Source: JAPOUP01 sp026708635 (GTDB lineage Bacteria > Pseudomonadota > Alphaproteobacteria > Rhodobacterales > Rhodobacteraceae). From it: a stretch of DNA of 64,000 nucleotides. Positions 35,898 to 44,242 of the stretch are shown piece by piece. The translations under genes were made by a program, and so were the position numbers. Numbering within the stretch: the first letter of the stretch is position 1; every line of letters begins with the position of its first letter. The notes under the pieces were generated by a model. It was not told where the DNA came from. It saw only the letters and a program-made list of their open reading frames with translations, and ran no database searches. The stretch is taken from NCBI GenBank assembly GCA_965200115.1, contig OZ241336.1, forward strand, positions 930,001-994,000. The letters run 5' to 3'.

Positions 35898-36031
35898 TTC
35901 TCCGACCGGTGGATTTCGTTCCATATGCCGACAATCTCGTCATATGTCACGCAGGGACCGGGTACCTTCCACTCGCGTCCGCTCAAGTAAATCTGCGGCC
36001 TTAGTTCCCCTGATGACATGATCCCCTCCAT

Positions 36032-36875
36032 TGTCAGTGTTCTATGATTGGGTCAAAGGTGGTGATTGGCGATTTCGGTTTCAAGAAATGTGTTTGCGCC
36101 AAGCGTGACGGGCGGCAGAAATTATGACTCGGCAAATCCGTCAAGGGTTGGATTTTTCTTCCGAAACTGATGTGAGGCGAACCATACGATAGAGCGATTG
36201 ATTATCTGGCGCAGCGACTGTTCCGCAAAAGTTTTTCATGAACTTTGGGTCAAATTTACCGTCTTCCCCATCTTTGTAGATTTTGCCCCTTGGATTGTCG
36301 ATAATTTGTTCCCGGCGCTGTCAAGCCCCAGCACGAACCAGAGTGTCAAACCGATATACTGTCACCCGCTAGGTATTGTATCGGATTTGACCTTCGGGGC
36401 AGGCCCGAACGTGAGAACGGCCCGCGCCCACGTCCATCTCTCGCCGGACAGCGTCATCGCACCGCCCGCGCACGGTCGCAACCATTGACTCGCTAACCGC
36501 GGACCAGGCGGACCTTGGGTTCCGGAGAGCTATCAGCACACTTGTACGGCAGGCATCGACGGCTCTTGGCCGGCCGTCGATCCACCACCGGGGTAGCAGT
36601 TCCCCAACGATCCGATCGTACGACAGGTAGTGCGGCATGCGCTTCTTCCATGTAACAAGTGAGACCGACCTCAGTCCGAGTGTGGCGTGATGACGGCCAT
36701 GCCGGGAGATCGGGGCGGCATCGAACCTCGACATACGGGGCGTTTATGGCGGCCCGCGCCATCAGATCGATCGTGCCCGAGGGACACATCCTTCAAGTAG
36801 GCTTGACCAACCGGCGGGCGGGACATCCGGGACAGACACCGCGCCCGGCCGGGCGGACAGGTTCACGGAGCGCGC
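36032..36875. other. 844-bp gap upstream of the ubiquitin-like operon, no gene seen
   Basis: It should contain the promoter of the ubiquitin-like operon at its left edge. The part from about 36050 to 36400 is visibly richer in A+T than the surroundings, consistent with accessory DNA. I looked for an E2- or JAB-like partner on both strands and found no protein-like frame. Confidence 0.45.
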
Positions 36876-39668
36876 TCAATGCGCCTCCGACCAATTTGGG
36901 CCGGTCCCAAAATCGACCGTCAGAGGGACGTCAAGATGAACGGCTGGACCGGCCGCATCCCGCATCACGTCGCAGGCCAGCGAAACCGTCTCTTCGACGG
37001 CACCGTTCCCAACCTCGAAAACCAGTTCGTCATGCACCTGCAGCAACATCCTGGCCGACAGACCCTCGATCGCCGCGTCCATGCGGATCATCGCGCGACG
37101 GATAATGTCGGCGGCCGTGCCCTGAATTGGCGCGTTGATCGCGGCACGGCGGGCAAAACCCGCATGGGGGCCCTTCGCGTTGATCTCGGGCGTGTGGATT
37201 TTCCTGCCAAAGAGAGTCCTTACGTATCCGTTGTCCCTGGCGAACCGCACGGTGTCGTCCATATATTTCCGGATACCCGGAAACCGTTCGAAATACCTGT
37301 CGATGAACCCCTGCGCCTCCGTCCGCGGAATACGGAGATTGCGGGCGAGACCAAAGCCGGAAATGCCGTAGATTACCCCGAAATTAATCGCCTTGGCCTG
37401 GCGGCGGATGTCCGGAGTCATTTCGTCAAGCGGCACGTCGAACATTTCCGACGCCGTCATCGCATGAATGTCCAGCCCGTCGGCGAACGCTTTTTTCAGT
37501 TCGGGTATATCGGCGATATGGGCGAGAATCCTGAGTTCGATCTGAGAATAGTCCAGCGACACCAGGACTTTCCCCGGTGCCGCGACGAATGCCTCGCGTA
37601 TGCGGCGGCCCTCCTCCGTGCGAACCGGAATGTTCTGCAGGTTGGGATCGGTGGAAGCCAGGCGACCGGTCGAGGCGCCCGCGATTGAATAACTTGTGTG
37701 AACCCTGCCCGTATCGGCGTTGATATGCTCCTGCAGGCTGTCCGTATAGGTCGACTTCAGCTTGGCGAGCTGCCGCCAGTCGAGCACGCGGGCGGGCAGC
37801 TCGTGCTCGGTGGCAAGATCCTCCAGCACGATCGCCGGGGTCGAATAGGCGCCGGTCTTGCCACGTTTCCCGCCGGGAAGTCCCATCCTGTCAAAGAGAA
37901 TTTCCCCGAGCTGCTTGGGTGACCCGACGTTGAAGACCCCGCCCGCGAGTTCGTGGATTTTCCCTTCCAGCCGCGCCATTTCCTGGCTGAACTTTTCCGA
38001 CATCCGGAAAAGGGCCGCGCGATCGACCGTGATACCCTCCATTTCCATACGTTTCAGCACCGCCACCATGGGACGTTCCAGCGTCTCGTAGACAGTCGTG
38101 ACGCGGCTGCGATGCAGCCGCGGCCTGAACGCCTTCCAGAGCCTCAGGGTGATGTCAGCGTCCTCGGCGGCGTATTCCGTCGCCCTGTCCATGTCGACGC
38201 GGTCAAACGTTATGACGGACTTGCCGCTGCCGAGCAGGGGCTTGATCGGGATCGGCTTGTGGCCAAGGTAGCGGTCGCTCAATAGATCCATACCGTGGCC
38301 ATGGCTACCTCCGTGGAGCGCGTAGCTCATGAGCATCGTGTCGTCGATCGGCGCGACGTCAATACCGTGACGGGCAAGGATCTTGACATCGTATTTCATG
38401 TTCTGGCCAATTTTCAGGACCGCGTCATCCTCAAGTACCGGCCCGAGCATCGCAAGCGCCTGCGACAGCGGCATCTGCCCCTTTGCCAGTTCACGGGATC
38501 CGAACAGATCATCGGACTGGCTCACCTTGTGGGTCAAAGGGATATAGCAGGCCTGTCCGGGCTCGACCGACAGCGAAATTCCCACAAGTTCCGAACGCAT
38601 TTCGTCCAGACCGGTGGTTTCGGTGTCCACCGCGACATAGCCACGTTGGCGAATGCGGTCGATCCAGGCCCGCAGCGCCTCCGCGTCGTTCACCAACTCA
38701 TATCCATCCCGATCGAACGGAACGGCGTCAGGCGCGGCCCCGCGCGACTCCATCCCGCGCGCCTGATCTTCCGGCGCCTCGACCCCCAGGGCCTCCGCCA
38801 CGCGCCTGGCCACCGTTCGGAATTCCATGGACGTGAGAAATCCAAGCAGCGTTTCGGGTTCGGGATCCTTTAACTCAAGGTCGCCCAAACCGAACTCGAG
38901 AGACATATTCTGGTCAAGCGTGACCAACTCCCGCGACATACGGATCCGGTCAGCGTTATCCATCAGCGCCTGGCGTCGTTTCGGCTGGCGGATTTCGCCG
39001 GCCCGCGCGATCAATGAATCGAGGTCGCCGTATTCGTTTATCAGCAGGGCCGCCGTCTTCGGTCCGATGCCGGGCGCACCGGGTATGTTGTCGGTACTGT
39101 CTCCCGAGAGCGACTGCACGTCGATCACCCGATCCGGGCGCACTCCGAATTTCTCCTCAACCTCCTCCACGCCGATGCGGCGGTTCCTCATCGGATCGAG
39201 CATCTCCACACCGCCACCCACGAGCTGCATCAGATCCTTGTCCGAGCTGATGATCGTCACTCGCCCGTGCGCTTCCCGGGCCTGCCGGGCGAGGGTGGCG
39301 ATAATGTCGTCGGCCTCGTATCCCGCGACCTCGACGCAGGCGACGTTGAACGCGCGCGTGGCGTCACGGGTCAGAGGAAACTGCGGAACCAGATCCTCGG
39401 GCGCGGGCGGACGATGGGCCTTGTAGCCCGGGAAAATATCGTTGCGGAATGACTTTCCCGAATGATCGAACACGACTGCGGCATGCGTGGGCGCGTCAGG
39501 TCCGCCGTTTTCATTCAGGAATTTGAAGAGCATGTTGACGAAGCCGCTGACGGCGCCAACCGGCAGTCCGTCTGACTTCCGCGTGAGCGGCGGCAGCGCA
39601 TGATAGGCACGGAAGATGAAAGCCGAACCGTCAATCAGATGCAGGTGGCATCCCTTTCCGAAGCCCAT
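36876..39668 (-). CDS. polA: DNA polymerase I
   Basis: A 930-residue three-domain DNA polymerase I. The N-terminal 5'-3' exonuclease/flap domain (about 1-310) starts 'MGFGKGCHLHLIDGSAFIFR'. The 3'-5' proofreading domain has an intact 'VAVDTETTGLD' Exo I motif, and the polymerase domain has motif A 'LDYSQIELRILAHIA' and motif C 'VHDELVFEV'. GGAGGGAGA upstream fixes the ATG at 39668; the frame is open further upstream but overlaps the zf-CHCC gene. It fills gaps in repair and removes Okazaki primers. Confidence 0.95.
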   Translation of the reverse strand: MGFGKGCHLHLIDGSAFIFRAYHALPPLTRKSDGLPVGAVSGFVNMLFKFLNENGGPDAPTHAAVVFDHSGKSFRNDIFPGYKAHRPPAPEDLVPQFPLTRDATRAFNVACVEVAGYEADDIIATLARQAREAHGRVTIISSDKDLMQLVGGGVEMLDPMRNRRIGVEEVEEKFGVRPDRVIDVQSLSGDSTDNIPGAPGIGPKTAALLINEYGDLDSLIARAGEIRQPKRRQALMDNADRIRMSRELVTLDQNMSLEFGLGDLELKDPEPETLLGFLTSMEFRTVARRVAEALGVEAPEDQARGMESRGAAPDAVPFDRDGYELVNDAEALRAWIDRIRQRGYVAVDTETTGLDEMRSELVGISLSVEPGQACYIPLTHKVSQSDDLFGSRELAKGQMPLSQALAMLGPVLEDDAVLKIGQNMKYDVKILARHGIDVAPIDDTMLMSYALHGGSHGHGMDLLSDRYLGHKPIPIKPLLGSGKSVITFDRVDMDRATEYAAEDADITLRLWKAFRPRLHRSRVTTVYETLERPMVAVLKRMEMEGITVDRAALFRMSEKFSQEMARLEGKIHELAGGVFNVGSPKQLGEILFDRMGLPGGKRGKTGAYSTPAIVLEDLATEHELPARVLDWRQLAKLKSTYTDSLQEHINADTGRVHTSYSIAGASTGRLASTDPNLQNIPVRTEEGRRIREAFVAAPGKVLVSLDYSQIELRILAHIADIPELKKAFADGLDIHAMTASEMFDVPLDEMTPDIRRQAKAINFGVIYGISGFGLARNLRIPRTEAQGFIDRYFERFPGIRKYMDDTVRFARDNGYVRTLFGRKIHTPEINAKGPHAGFARRAAINAPIQGTAADIIRRAMIRMDAAIEGLSARMLLQVHDELVFEVGNGAVEETVSLACDVMRDAAGPAVHLDVPLTVDFGTGPNWSEAH

Positions 39669-39723
39669 CGCCGCTCTCCCTCCCAGCCCGGTGCCGAACA
39701 CGCACCCGCGGGTAATTTCTGGG

Positions 39724-39903
39724 TCAGGATCCGACCCGTTCGACGAAGTCCCTGTGGATGAACCTCTTGTCACAATAGCCGCATTCAACCCAACCCCTGT
39801 CGGGCGGTATCGACAGCCAAACGCGAGGATGCCCCAGCGCGCCCTCACCACCATCACAGGCGATCCGCATGGTCTCAACGATTTCCGTCTCAGGAGCTTC
39901 CAT
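39724..39903 (-). CDS. Small zinc-finger protein, zf-CHCC (NDUFS6-like) type
   Basis: A 59-residue protein. The C-H-C-C set is Cys16 ('RIACDGG'), His25 ('LGHPRVWL'), Cys41 and Cys44 ('VECGYCDKRF'). This is the bacterial relative of the complex I NDUFS6 zinc domain. It ends 55 bp before polA on the same strand, an arrangement I recall from other Alphaproteobacteria. The ribosome site is weak (GGAACGAG). It is easy to miss because a longer, unrelated frame covers it. Confidence 0.85.
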   Translation of the reverse strand: MEAPETEIVETMRIACDGGEGALGHPRVWLSIPPDRGWVECGYCDKRFIHRDFVERVGS

Positions 39904-40122
39904 TGTCTCGTTCCGGCTGTTCCGGGTACCCGTGCGGCGTCCGGGACCGGGGATGATATAGACTCGACGTCGATGCGCAACCGGTTTGCGCCGTCAACGT
40001 CCCGACGGCCACGGCGGCCCATCGGCGCGGCCGCCCGCGGCAACTTGATCGGACGGGAATGAAATGGTCGGTCCAAAGAACGCCATCCCGCCCCGGCATC
40101 GTCACCCCGCCGCGTGCGGGCC

Positions 40123-40716
40123 TCAATCCTCCAATACCTCCCGTATACGACTGCGGAGCGCGGGCAATAGATCGGCCTCGAACCATGGATTTTTCCCCAG
40201 CCAGCCGGTATTGCGCCAGCTGGGATGTGGCAGCGGGAAACAACGGGGCGCATGCCGGCGCCATTCGGAGACCGTTTCGGTCACCCCGGCGGCTCCACCC
40301 AGATGCCAGCGCTGCGCGTAACCACCGACCAGTAGAACCAGAGGTATTTCGGGCAGAGCCCGCATGACACGCCCGCGCCAGGTGTCCGCGCAGATTTTCG
40401 GCGGTGGAAGATCCGAGCCTTTGGCATCGTAGCCGGGAAAACAGAACGCCATCGGAACGATCGCGACACGGTTTCGGTCATAGAACTCGTCACGACTCAC
40501 CTTCATCCAGGCTCTCAGCCTATCACCGGATGGATCGTCGAACGGAATACCTGACGTATGCACCCGCATTCCCGGCGCCTGCCCGCAGATCAGCACGCGT
40601 GGGTCGGGACCGAACCAAACCACCGGGCGGGGCTGATGGCCCGTAACCGTCATGGCAAACCTTGCCGCGCAAAGGCGACAGGCAGCGATTTCGTTTCGGA
40701 GCGCTGAAACGGTCAT
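40123..40716 (-). CDS. Uracil-DNA glycosylase family protein
   Basis: A 197-residue protein of the UDG superfamily. 'RVLICGQAPGMRVHTSGIPF' (about 39-58) carries the G-Q-A-P-G active-site loop, followed by 'DDPSGDRLRAWM'. The C-terminal 'LPHPSWRN' block supplies the DNA-intercalation-loop histidine motif. 'CRLCAARF' near the N-terminus has two cysteines, but I do not see the full four-cysteine iron-sulfur set of family 4/5. It probably removes deaminated bases. Its own promoter region lies in the gap to the right. Confidence 0.8.
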   Translation of the reverse strand: MTVSALRNEIAACRLCAARFAMTVTGHQPRPVVWFGPDPRVLICGQAPGMRVHTSGIPFDDPSGDRLRAWMKVSRDEFYDRNRVAIVPMAFCFPGYDAKGSDLPPPKICADTWRGRVMRALPEIPLVLLVGGYAQRWHLGGAAGVTETVSEWRRHAPRCFPLPHPSWRNTGWLGKNPWFEADLLPALRSRIREVLED

Positions 40717-41538
40717 GTCAACCGATGTCGCCTATGGCAAATCCGGCAGGCCGGAAAGAGCCCTTCATTCCAGCACCGGAAATGACCCATGAACCTGACC
40801 CCTGGATTTAGGCAAAATGCGGCTCCGGAAACAACCTTCGGGATCACTGAAAGGCGATCACGGCTGCCTACCATACACTGATCAAATCGGTCAGGGAACG
40901 GCGCGCGAATGGCCAGGATCTTTCGCCGTCTGATATGCGACCGCGGAGCGCGCCCCGTTTCAGCATGTTCACCCAATCGATGAACATTGAGACGCGGAGT
41001 CCCTTTGGAAAAAATGGAAACGGAATGCCAATCTTTCAACCCAGGCCTCGCCGTGTTGTATCTTTGCCATTGGTATTGATTATGCCATACGGCGACAGCT
41101 GATCGGAAACACGGGAGATTAACCGATGGGCGCAGAACCGGATCCCCAGCCGATGAGGACCGCACCCGCCCTGAAGGGTCCGTCAGGAATCCGCAGCGTT
41201 CCCGGAACCGTGTCCGGCGGGCGCGGCCTCCCTCCGCACCGGGTCAGGGCTTTCGGGATTCCGGAGGGTCCGCGGCATGCGATGGGGATCCACGACGCTA
41301 TCGGGCTTTACGTCGGTTTACCTGACCAAGCCGCCGGATGGACCGTGCCCGGAAACCCGGTCCATGCCATCCCTTTCGCTGAAGCGGGAAGTCCAAGGTT
41401 CCCACCGTATCGCGGACGTACGGATGCCGGAAACTCAAAGGAATCAAAACACCCTTATCGCAATGACCGCTAACATATCGGGCAGACCACAACATACTGC
41501 CGTCCACCTAACCAAGATGGGGGAGCGGTGAACAGCTG
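40717..41538. other. 822-bp gap before the cox locus, no gene supported
   Basis: An open frame at 41126-41473 (115 codons, GGGAG about 9 nt upstream) is the best candidate, but its composition and lack of recognisable motifs make me doubt it. The promoter of the MHYT-LytTR gene should lie near the right edge. Confidence 0.4.
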
Positions 41539-42696
41539 ATGGTGGAAGTACAGTACTCCCCTCTTCTTGTCTGTGCGTCCATGCTCGTCGCGATCATGGC
41601 GAGTTTTACGTGCCTGAGGCTGACCAATGGCCTGCGCAACCTGCCGGTCGCGCGACGCAAGGCCCGAATTGCCCAGGCGGCAATCGCGCTCGGAGGGGGC
41701 ATCTGGTCAATGCACTTCATCGGCATGCTTGCGGTGACCCTGCCGTTTGTCGTCACCTACAGTCCGCTGCTGACGCTCAGCTCCGCGCTTATCGCCATTC
41801 TTATCGCCGGATGCGGCTTGCTCATCCTGCACTTTGGAAAACGCACAGGCATGCGAATCCTGATTGCCGGAACCCTGACAGGCACCGGAATCACATCCAT
41901 GCACTACACGGGTATGGCGGCAATTTCGTCAAACTGCATCGTAACGTATCAGCCTGCGGGCATCGCCGTGGCGATCTTGATAGCGGTCGCCGCCTCGACG
42001 CTGGCCATGTGGCTCGCCTACTCCAACCGCTCGCTTCCCAGGACGGCCGTCGGTGCCGTCGTCCTCGGCCTATCGATCTCTGCCATGCATTACGCGGCGA
42101 TGCTCAGCACATCCTTTTCCCAAGCGGCAAACTTCATTGCGGAACCGCTTCAGGCCCTTGATTCGCAGATTCTCGCTATATCCGTGAGTCTTAGCGCGTT
42201 CATCATTTGCGGCCTGTTCCTGCTGCTCGCGGTTCCAATGGAGGAAGGCGTTTCAGTGGACGCGGACGACGTGACCGGCGCGCCAGAATCCCATCCCGTG
42301 GAACGTCAGGCCGATCGCGCGCGCGGCGCGCCACTGAGCCGGGTCAGCCGGATGGTCACGCCCGCAAGGAACAGCATTCCTTACGAGAAGGAAGGGACCG
42401 TTCGGTTCATGAATACGGACCGGATCCTGGCGATAGAAAGCGACGGCCACTACACGAAAATACGCACGGAAGAGGATGATCTCTTCTGTCCCTGGTCACT
42501 TTCGAAGGTTGAAAACAGCCAACTGGCGGAACGCTTCCTGAAGATCCACCGCCGTTATCTCGTGAATCCAGCGCATATCAACGGAATCAGGAAAGTCGGA
42601 GACCAGCTCTTCTGTTATATGGGCGAAGCCCCCGAACTCGAAGTTCCGGTCAGCCGTTCACGCGCACGGGATCTGCGGAATCAGCTCGGCGTATAA
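41539..42696 (+). CDS. coxC: CoxC/CoxH-type regulator: MHYT membrane sensor with LytTR DNA-binding domain
   Basis: A 385-residue protein. The N-terminal seven-helix MHYT domain has its three signature repeats 'MHFIGM' (58-63), 'MHYTGM' (121-126) and 'MHYAAM' (183-188). A linker follows to about 275, then a C-terminal LytTR domain ('ILAIESDGHYTKIRT', 'RFLKIHRRYLVNPAHINGI'). MHYT domains are proposed to sense diatomic gases such as CO, O2 or NO through copper. CoxC and CoxH of carboxidotrophs have this architecture. It sits directly upstream of coxMSL, so it is the likely CO-responsive activator of the operon. Confidence 0.85.
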   Translation: MVEVQYSPLLVCASMLVAIMASFTCLRLTNGLRNLPVARRKARIAQAAIALGGGIWSMHFIGMLAVTLPFVVTYSPLLTLSSALIAILIAGCGLLILHFGKRTGMRILIAGTLTGTGITSMHYTGMAAISSNCIVTYQPAGIAVAILIAVAASTLAMWLAYSNRSLPRTAVGAVVLGLSISAMHYAAMLSTSFSQAANFIAEPLQALDSQILAISVSLSAFIICGLFLLLAVPMEEGVSVDADDVTGAPESHPVERQADRARGAPLSRVSRMVTPARNSIPYEKEGTVRFMNTDRILAIESDGHYTKIRTEEDDLFCPWSLSKVENSQLAERFLKIHRRYLVNPAHINGIRKVGDQLFCYMGEAPELEVPVSRSRARDLRNQLGV

Positions 42697-42747
42697 ACGC
42701 ATCGAACCGTATGTCATTGTCCCTGACGCCATTCACGCGGGAATGAT

Positions 42748-42776
42748 GTCGTTCGTGCAAAATGCTGCCCGTTCGT
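42748..42776 (+). promoter_or_regulatory. Candidate LytTR direct-repeat site upstream of coxM
   Basis: CGTTCGT occurs at 42750-42756 and 42770-42776, 20 bp apart start to start with a 13-bp gap. LytTR proteins bind tandem direct repeats about two helical turns apart, with a GTT core. The site lies about 80 bp before the coxM start, where an activator would bind. Confidence 0.35.
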
Positions 42777-42856
42777 TCGGTGCGGGGTTTCGCGACATCA
42801 ACCCCTAAGGTTTAGTCCTTGGGTAGTGGATTTTAGGAGGTCGCGGGAGGTCATCG

Positions 42857-43720
42857 ATGATATCCGCCGCATTTGATTACCATCGCCCGGGTACGCTGGG
42901 CGAAGCCATCGGGCTGCTGACCGAGCATGACGGTGCCGCGGTTGTCATCGCCGGTGGGCACAGTCTCATTCCCATGATGAAGCTGCGCATGGCAACGCCG
43001 GAACATCTGGTCGATATTCAGGACATCGCCGAACTGTCCGGGATCGCCGTTTCGTCCGACATGATCGAAATCGGCGCGACAGTGACGCAGTCCGATCTGA
43101 TCGCATCCGACGAACTCTTCAGCGTCTGCCCAATTCTCCGGGAGACATCACTTCAGACCGCCGACCCGCAGATCCGCAACCTCGGAACGATCGGCGGCAA
43201 TGTCGCCAACGGCGACCCCGGCAACGACATGCCGGCGATAATGCAATTGCTGGACGCGGATTACGTTCTGCAGGGCGCGGGTGGGACACGGACCGTCAAG
43301 GCCAGGACATTCTATGAAGCCGCCTTTTTCACGGCACGCGAGGAGGGCGAGATCCTCACGTCGATCCAAATACCGACCCCGCCCTTCGGCCACGGCCACA
43401 GCTATCAGAAGCAGAAACGCAAGGTCGGTGACTACGCCACGGCCGCCGCGGGTGTCATACTCACACGCTCGGCCGGGACCTGTACGAGCGCTTCCGTCGC
43501 CCTCACCAACGTCGCGGATACGCCACTCTGGGCAGAAGCGGCGGCCAAAGCGCTACTGGGCAGCGATCTCGGTGCGGAGGCGATCGGTGACGCCGTGGAT
43601 GCGGCGAGAGCGATCACGGAGCCTGCCTCCGATGGGCGGGGTCCAGCCGATTACCGCACCCATGTGGCCGGTATCATGGTTCAGCGGGCCATCCAGACCG
43701 CCATAAGTCGCGTGGCCTGA
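42857..43720 (+). CDS. coxM: Carbon monoxide dehydrogenase medium (FAD) subunit
   Basis: A 287-residue FAD-binding subunit with both signature loops: 'AGGHSLIP' (32-39) and 'TIGGNVANGDPGND' (111-124). It passes electrons from the iron-sulfur subunit to the quinone pool. GGGAGG 6 nt upstream gives a strong start. It is the first gene of a coxM-S-L-D-E-F series and ends 30 bp before coxS. Confidence 0.93.
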   Translation: MISAAFDYHRPGTLGEAIGLLTEHDGAAVVIAGGHSLIPMMKLRMATPEHLVDIQDIAELSGIAVSSDMIEIGATVTQSDLIASDELFSVCPILRETSLQTADPQIRNLGTIGGNVANGDPGNDMPAIMQLLDADYVLQGAGGTRTVKARTFYEAAFFTAREEGEILTSIQIPTPPFGHGHSYQKQKRKVGDYATAAAGVILTRSAGTCTSASVALTNVADTPLWAEAAAKALLGSDLGAEAIGDAVDAARAITEPASDGRGPADYRTHVAGIMVQRAIQTAISRVA

Positions 43721-43750
43721 TTGCATCTGCAGGATCTTTTGGAGAATCCC

Positions 43751-44242
43751 ATGTCCAAAACCCAAGTGAACATGACCGTTAACGGCAACGCGGTGAGCGC
43801 GTTGGCCGAGCCACGTACATTGCTGATTCACTTTCTGCGCGAGGAAATGAACCTGACCGGAGCGCACATCGGTTGCGAAACCAGCCATTGCGGCGCGTGC
43901 ACGGTCGACTTGAACGGCAAGTCCGTCAAGTCGTGCACGGTTTTTGTAGGGCAGGCGCAGGGCGCGGAAATCACCACGATCGAGGGCATCGCGCAGGAGG
44001 ACGGCACCCTGCATCCAGTGCAGGAAGCGTTCCGTGAACATCACGGACTGCAATGCGGCTTCTGTACTCCGGGCATGATCACGCGGGCGTGGCGGCTACT
44101 GCAGGAAAACCCCAAGCCGACCGAAGAGGAGATACGATACGGCATCAGCGGGAACCTTTGCCGCTGCACCGGGTACCAGAACATCGTCACGGCCATACAG
44201 GCCGCGGCAGCCGACCTTTCGATCAAGGAGGCAGCGGAATGA
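43751..44242 (+). CDS. coxS: Carbon monoxide dehydrogenase small (2Fe-2S) subunit
   Basis: A 163-residue iron-sulfur subunit with all eight cluster cysteines. Cys42, Cys47, Cys50 and Cys62 form the plant-type ferredoxin cluster; Cys102, Cys105, Cys137 and Cys139 form the second cluster. The ATG at 43751 is preceded by GGAG. Its stop overlaps the coxL start (ATGA), coupling synthesis of the two subunits. Confidence 0.94.
   Translation: MSKTQVNMTVNGNAVSALAEPRTLLIHFLREEMNLTGAHIGCETSHCGACTVDLNGKSVKSCTVFVGQAQGAEITTIEGIAQEDGTLHPVQEAFREHHGLQCGFCTPGMITRAWRLLQENPKPTEEEIRYGISGNLCRCTGYQNIVTAIQAAAADLSIKEAAE

Larger units (their letters stand above)
32898..36019 (-). pseudogene. Ubiquitin-like (Multi_ubiq-type) gene, split by nested insertion elements
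   Basis: The 5' part (36019-35897, 41 codons) and 3' part (33032-32898, 44 codons plus stop) join exactly when the IS at 33034-35886 and one target copy are removed. The result is an 85-residue protein beginning 'MSSGELRPQIYLSGREWKVP' and ending '...VDPEHVS'. The pattern 'GVLFRDGTVAVVDGTSFHV' near the C-terminus and the Y/G spacing match Multi_ubiq domains. GGAGGGG precedes the ATG, and the stop overlaps the E1-like start by 11 nt. There is no terminal Gly-Gly. As it stands the protein would truncate a few codons into the IS. Confidence 0.75.

Noticed and set aside
36198..36789. Several 90-120 codon frames upstream of the ubiquitin-like gene, considered as a missing E2 or JAB partner
   Set aside because: None has an E2 or JAMM (ExnHxH) pattern or protein-like hydrophobic periodicity.
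39669..40253. An N-terminal extension of polA up to 40253
   Set aside because: The extra residues are not polymerase-like and would overlap the zf-CHCC gene; a strong ribosome site supports the start at 39668.
41126..41473. A 115-codon plus-strand frame with a possible GGGAG ribosome site
   Set aside because: No motif, Pro/Gly/Arg-rich composition, and no supporting neighbours; left as uncertain gap content.
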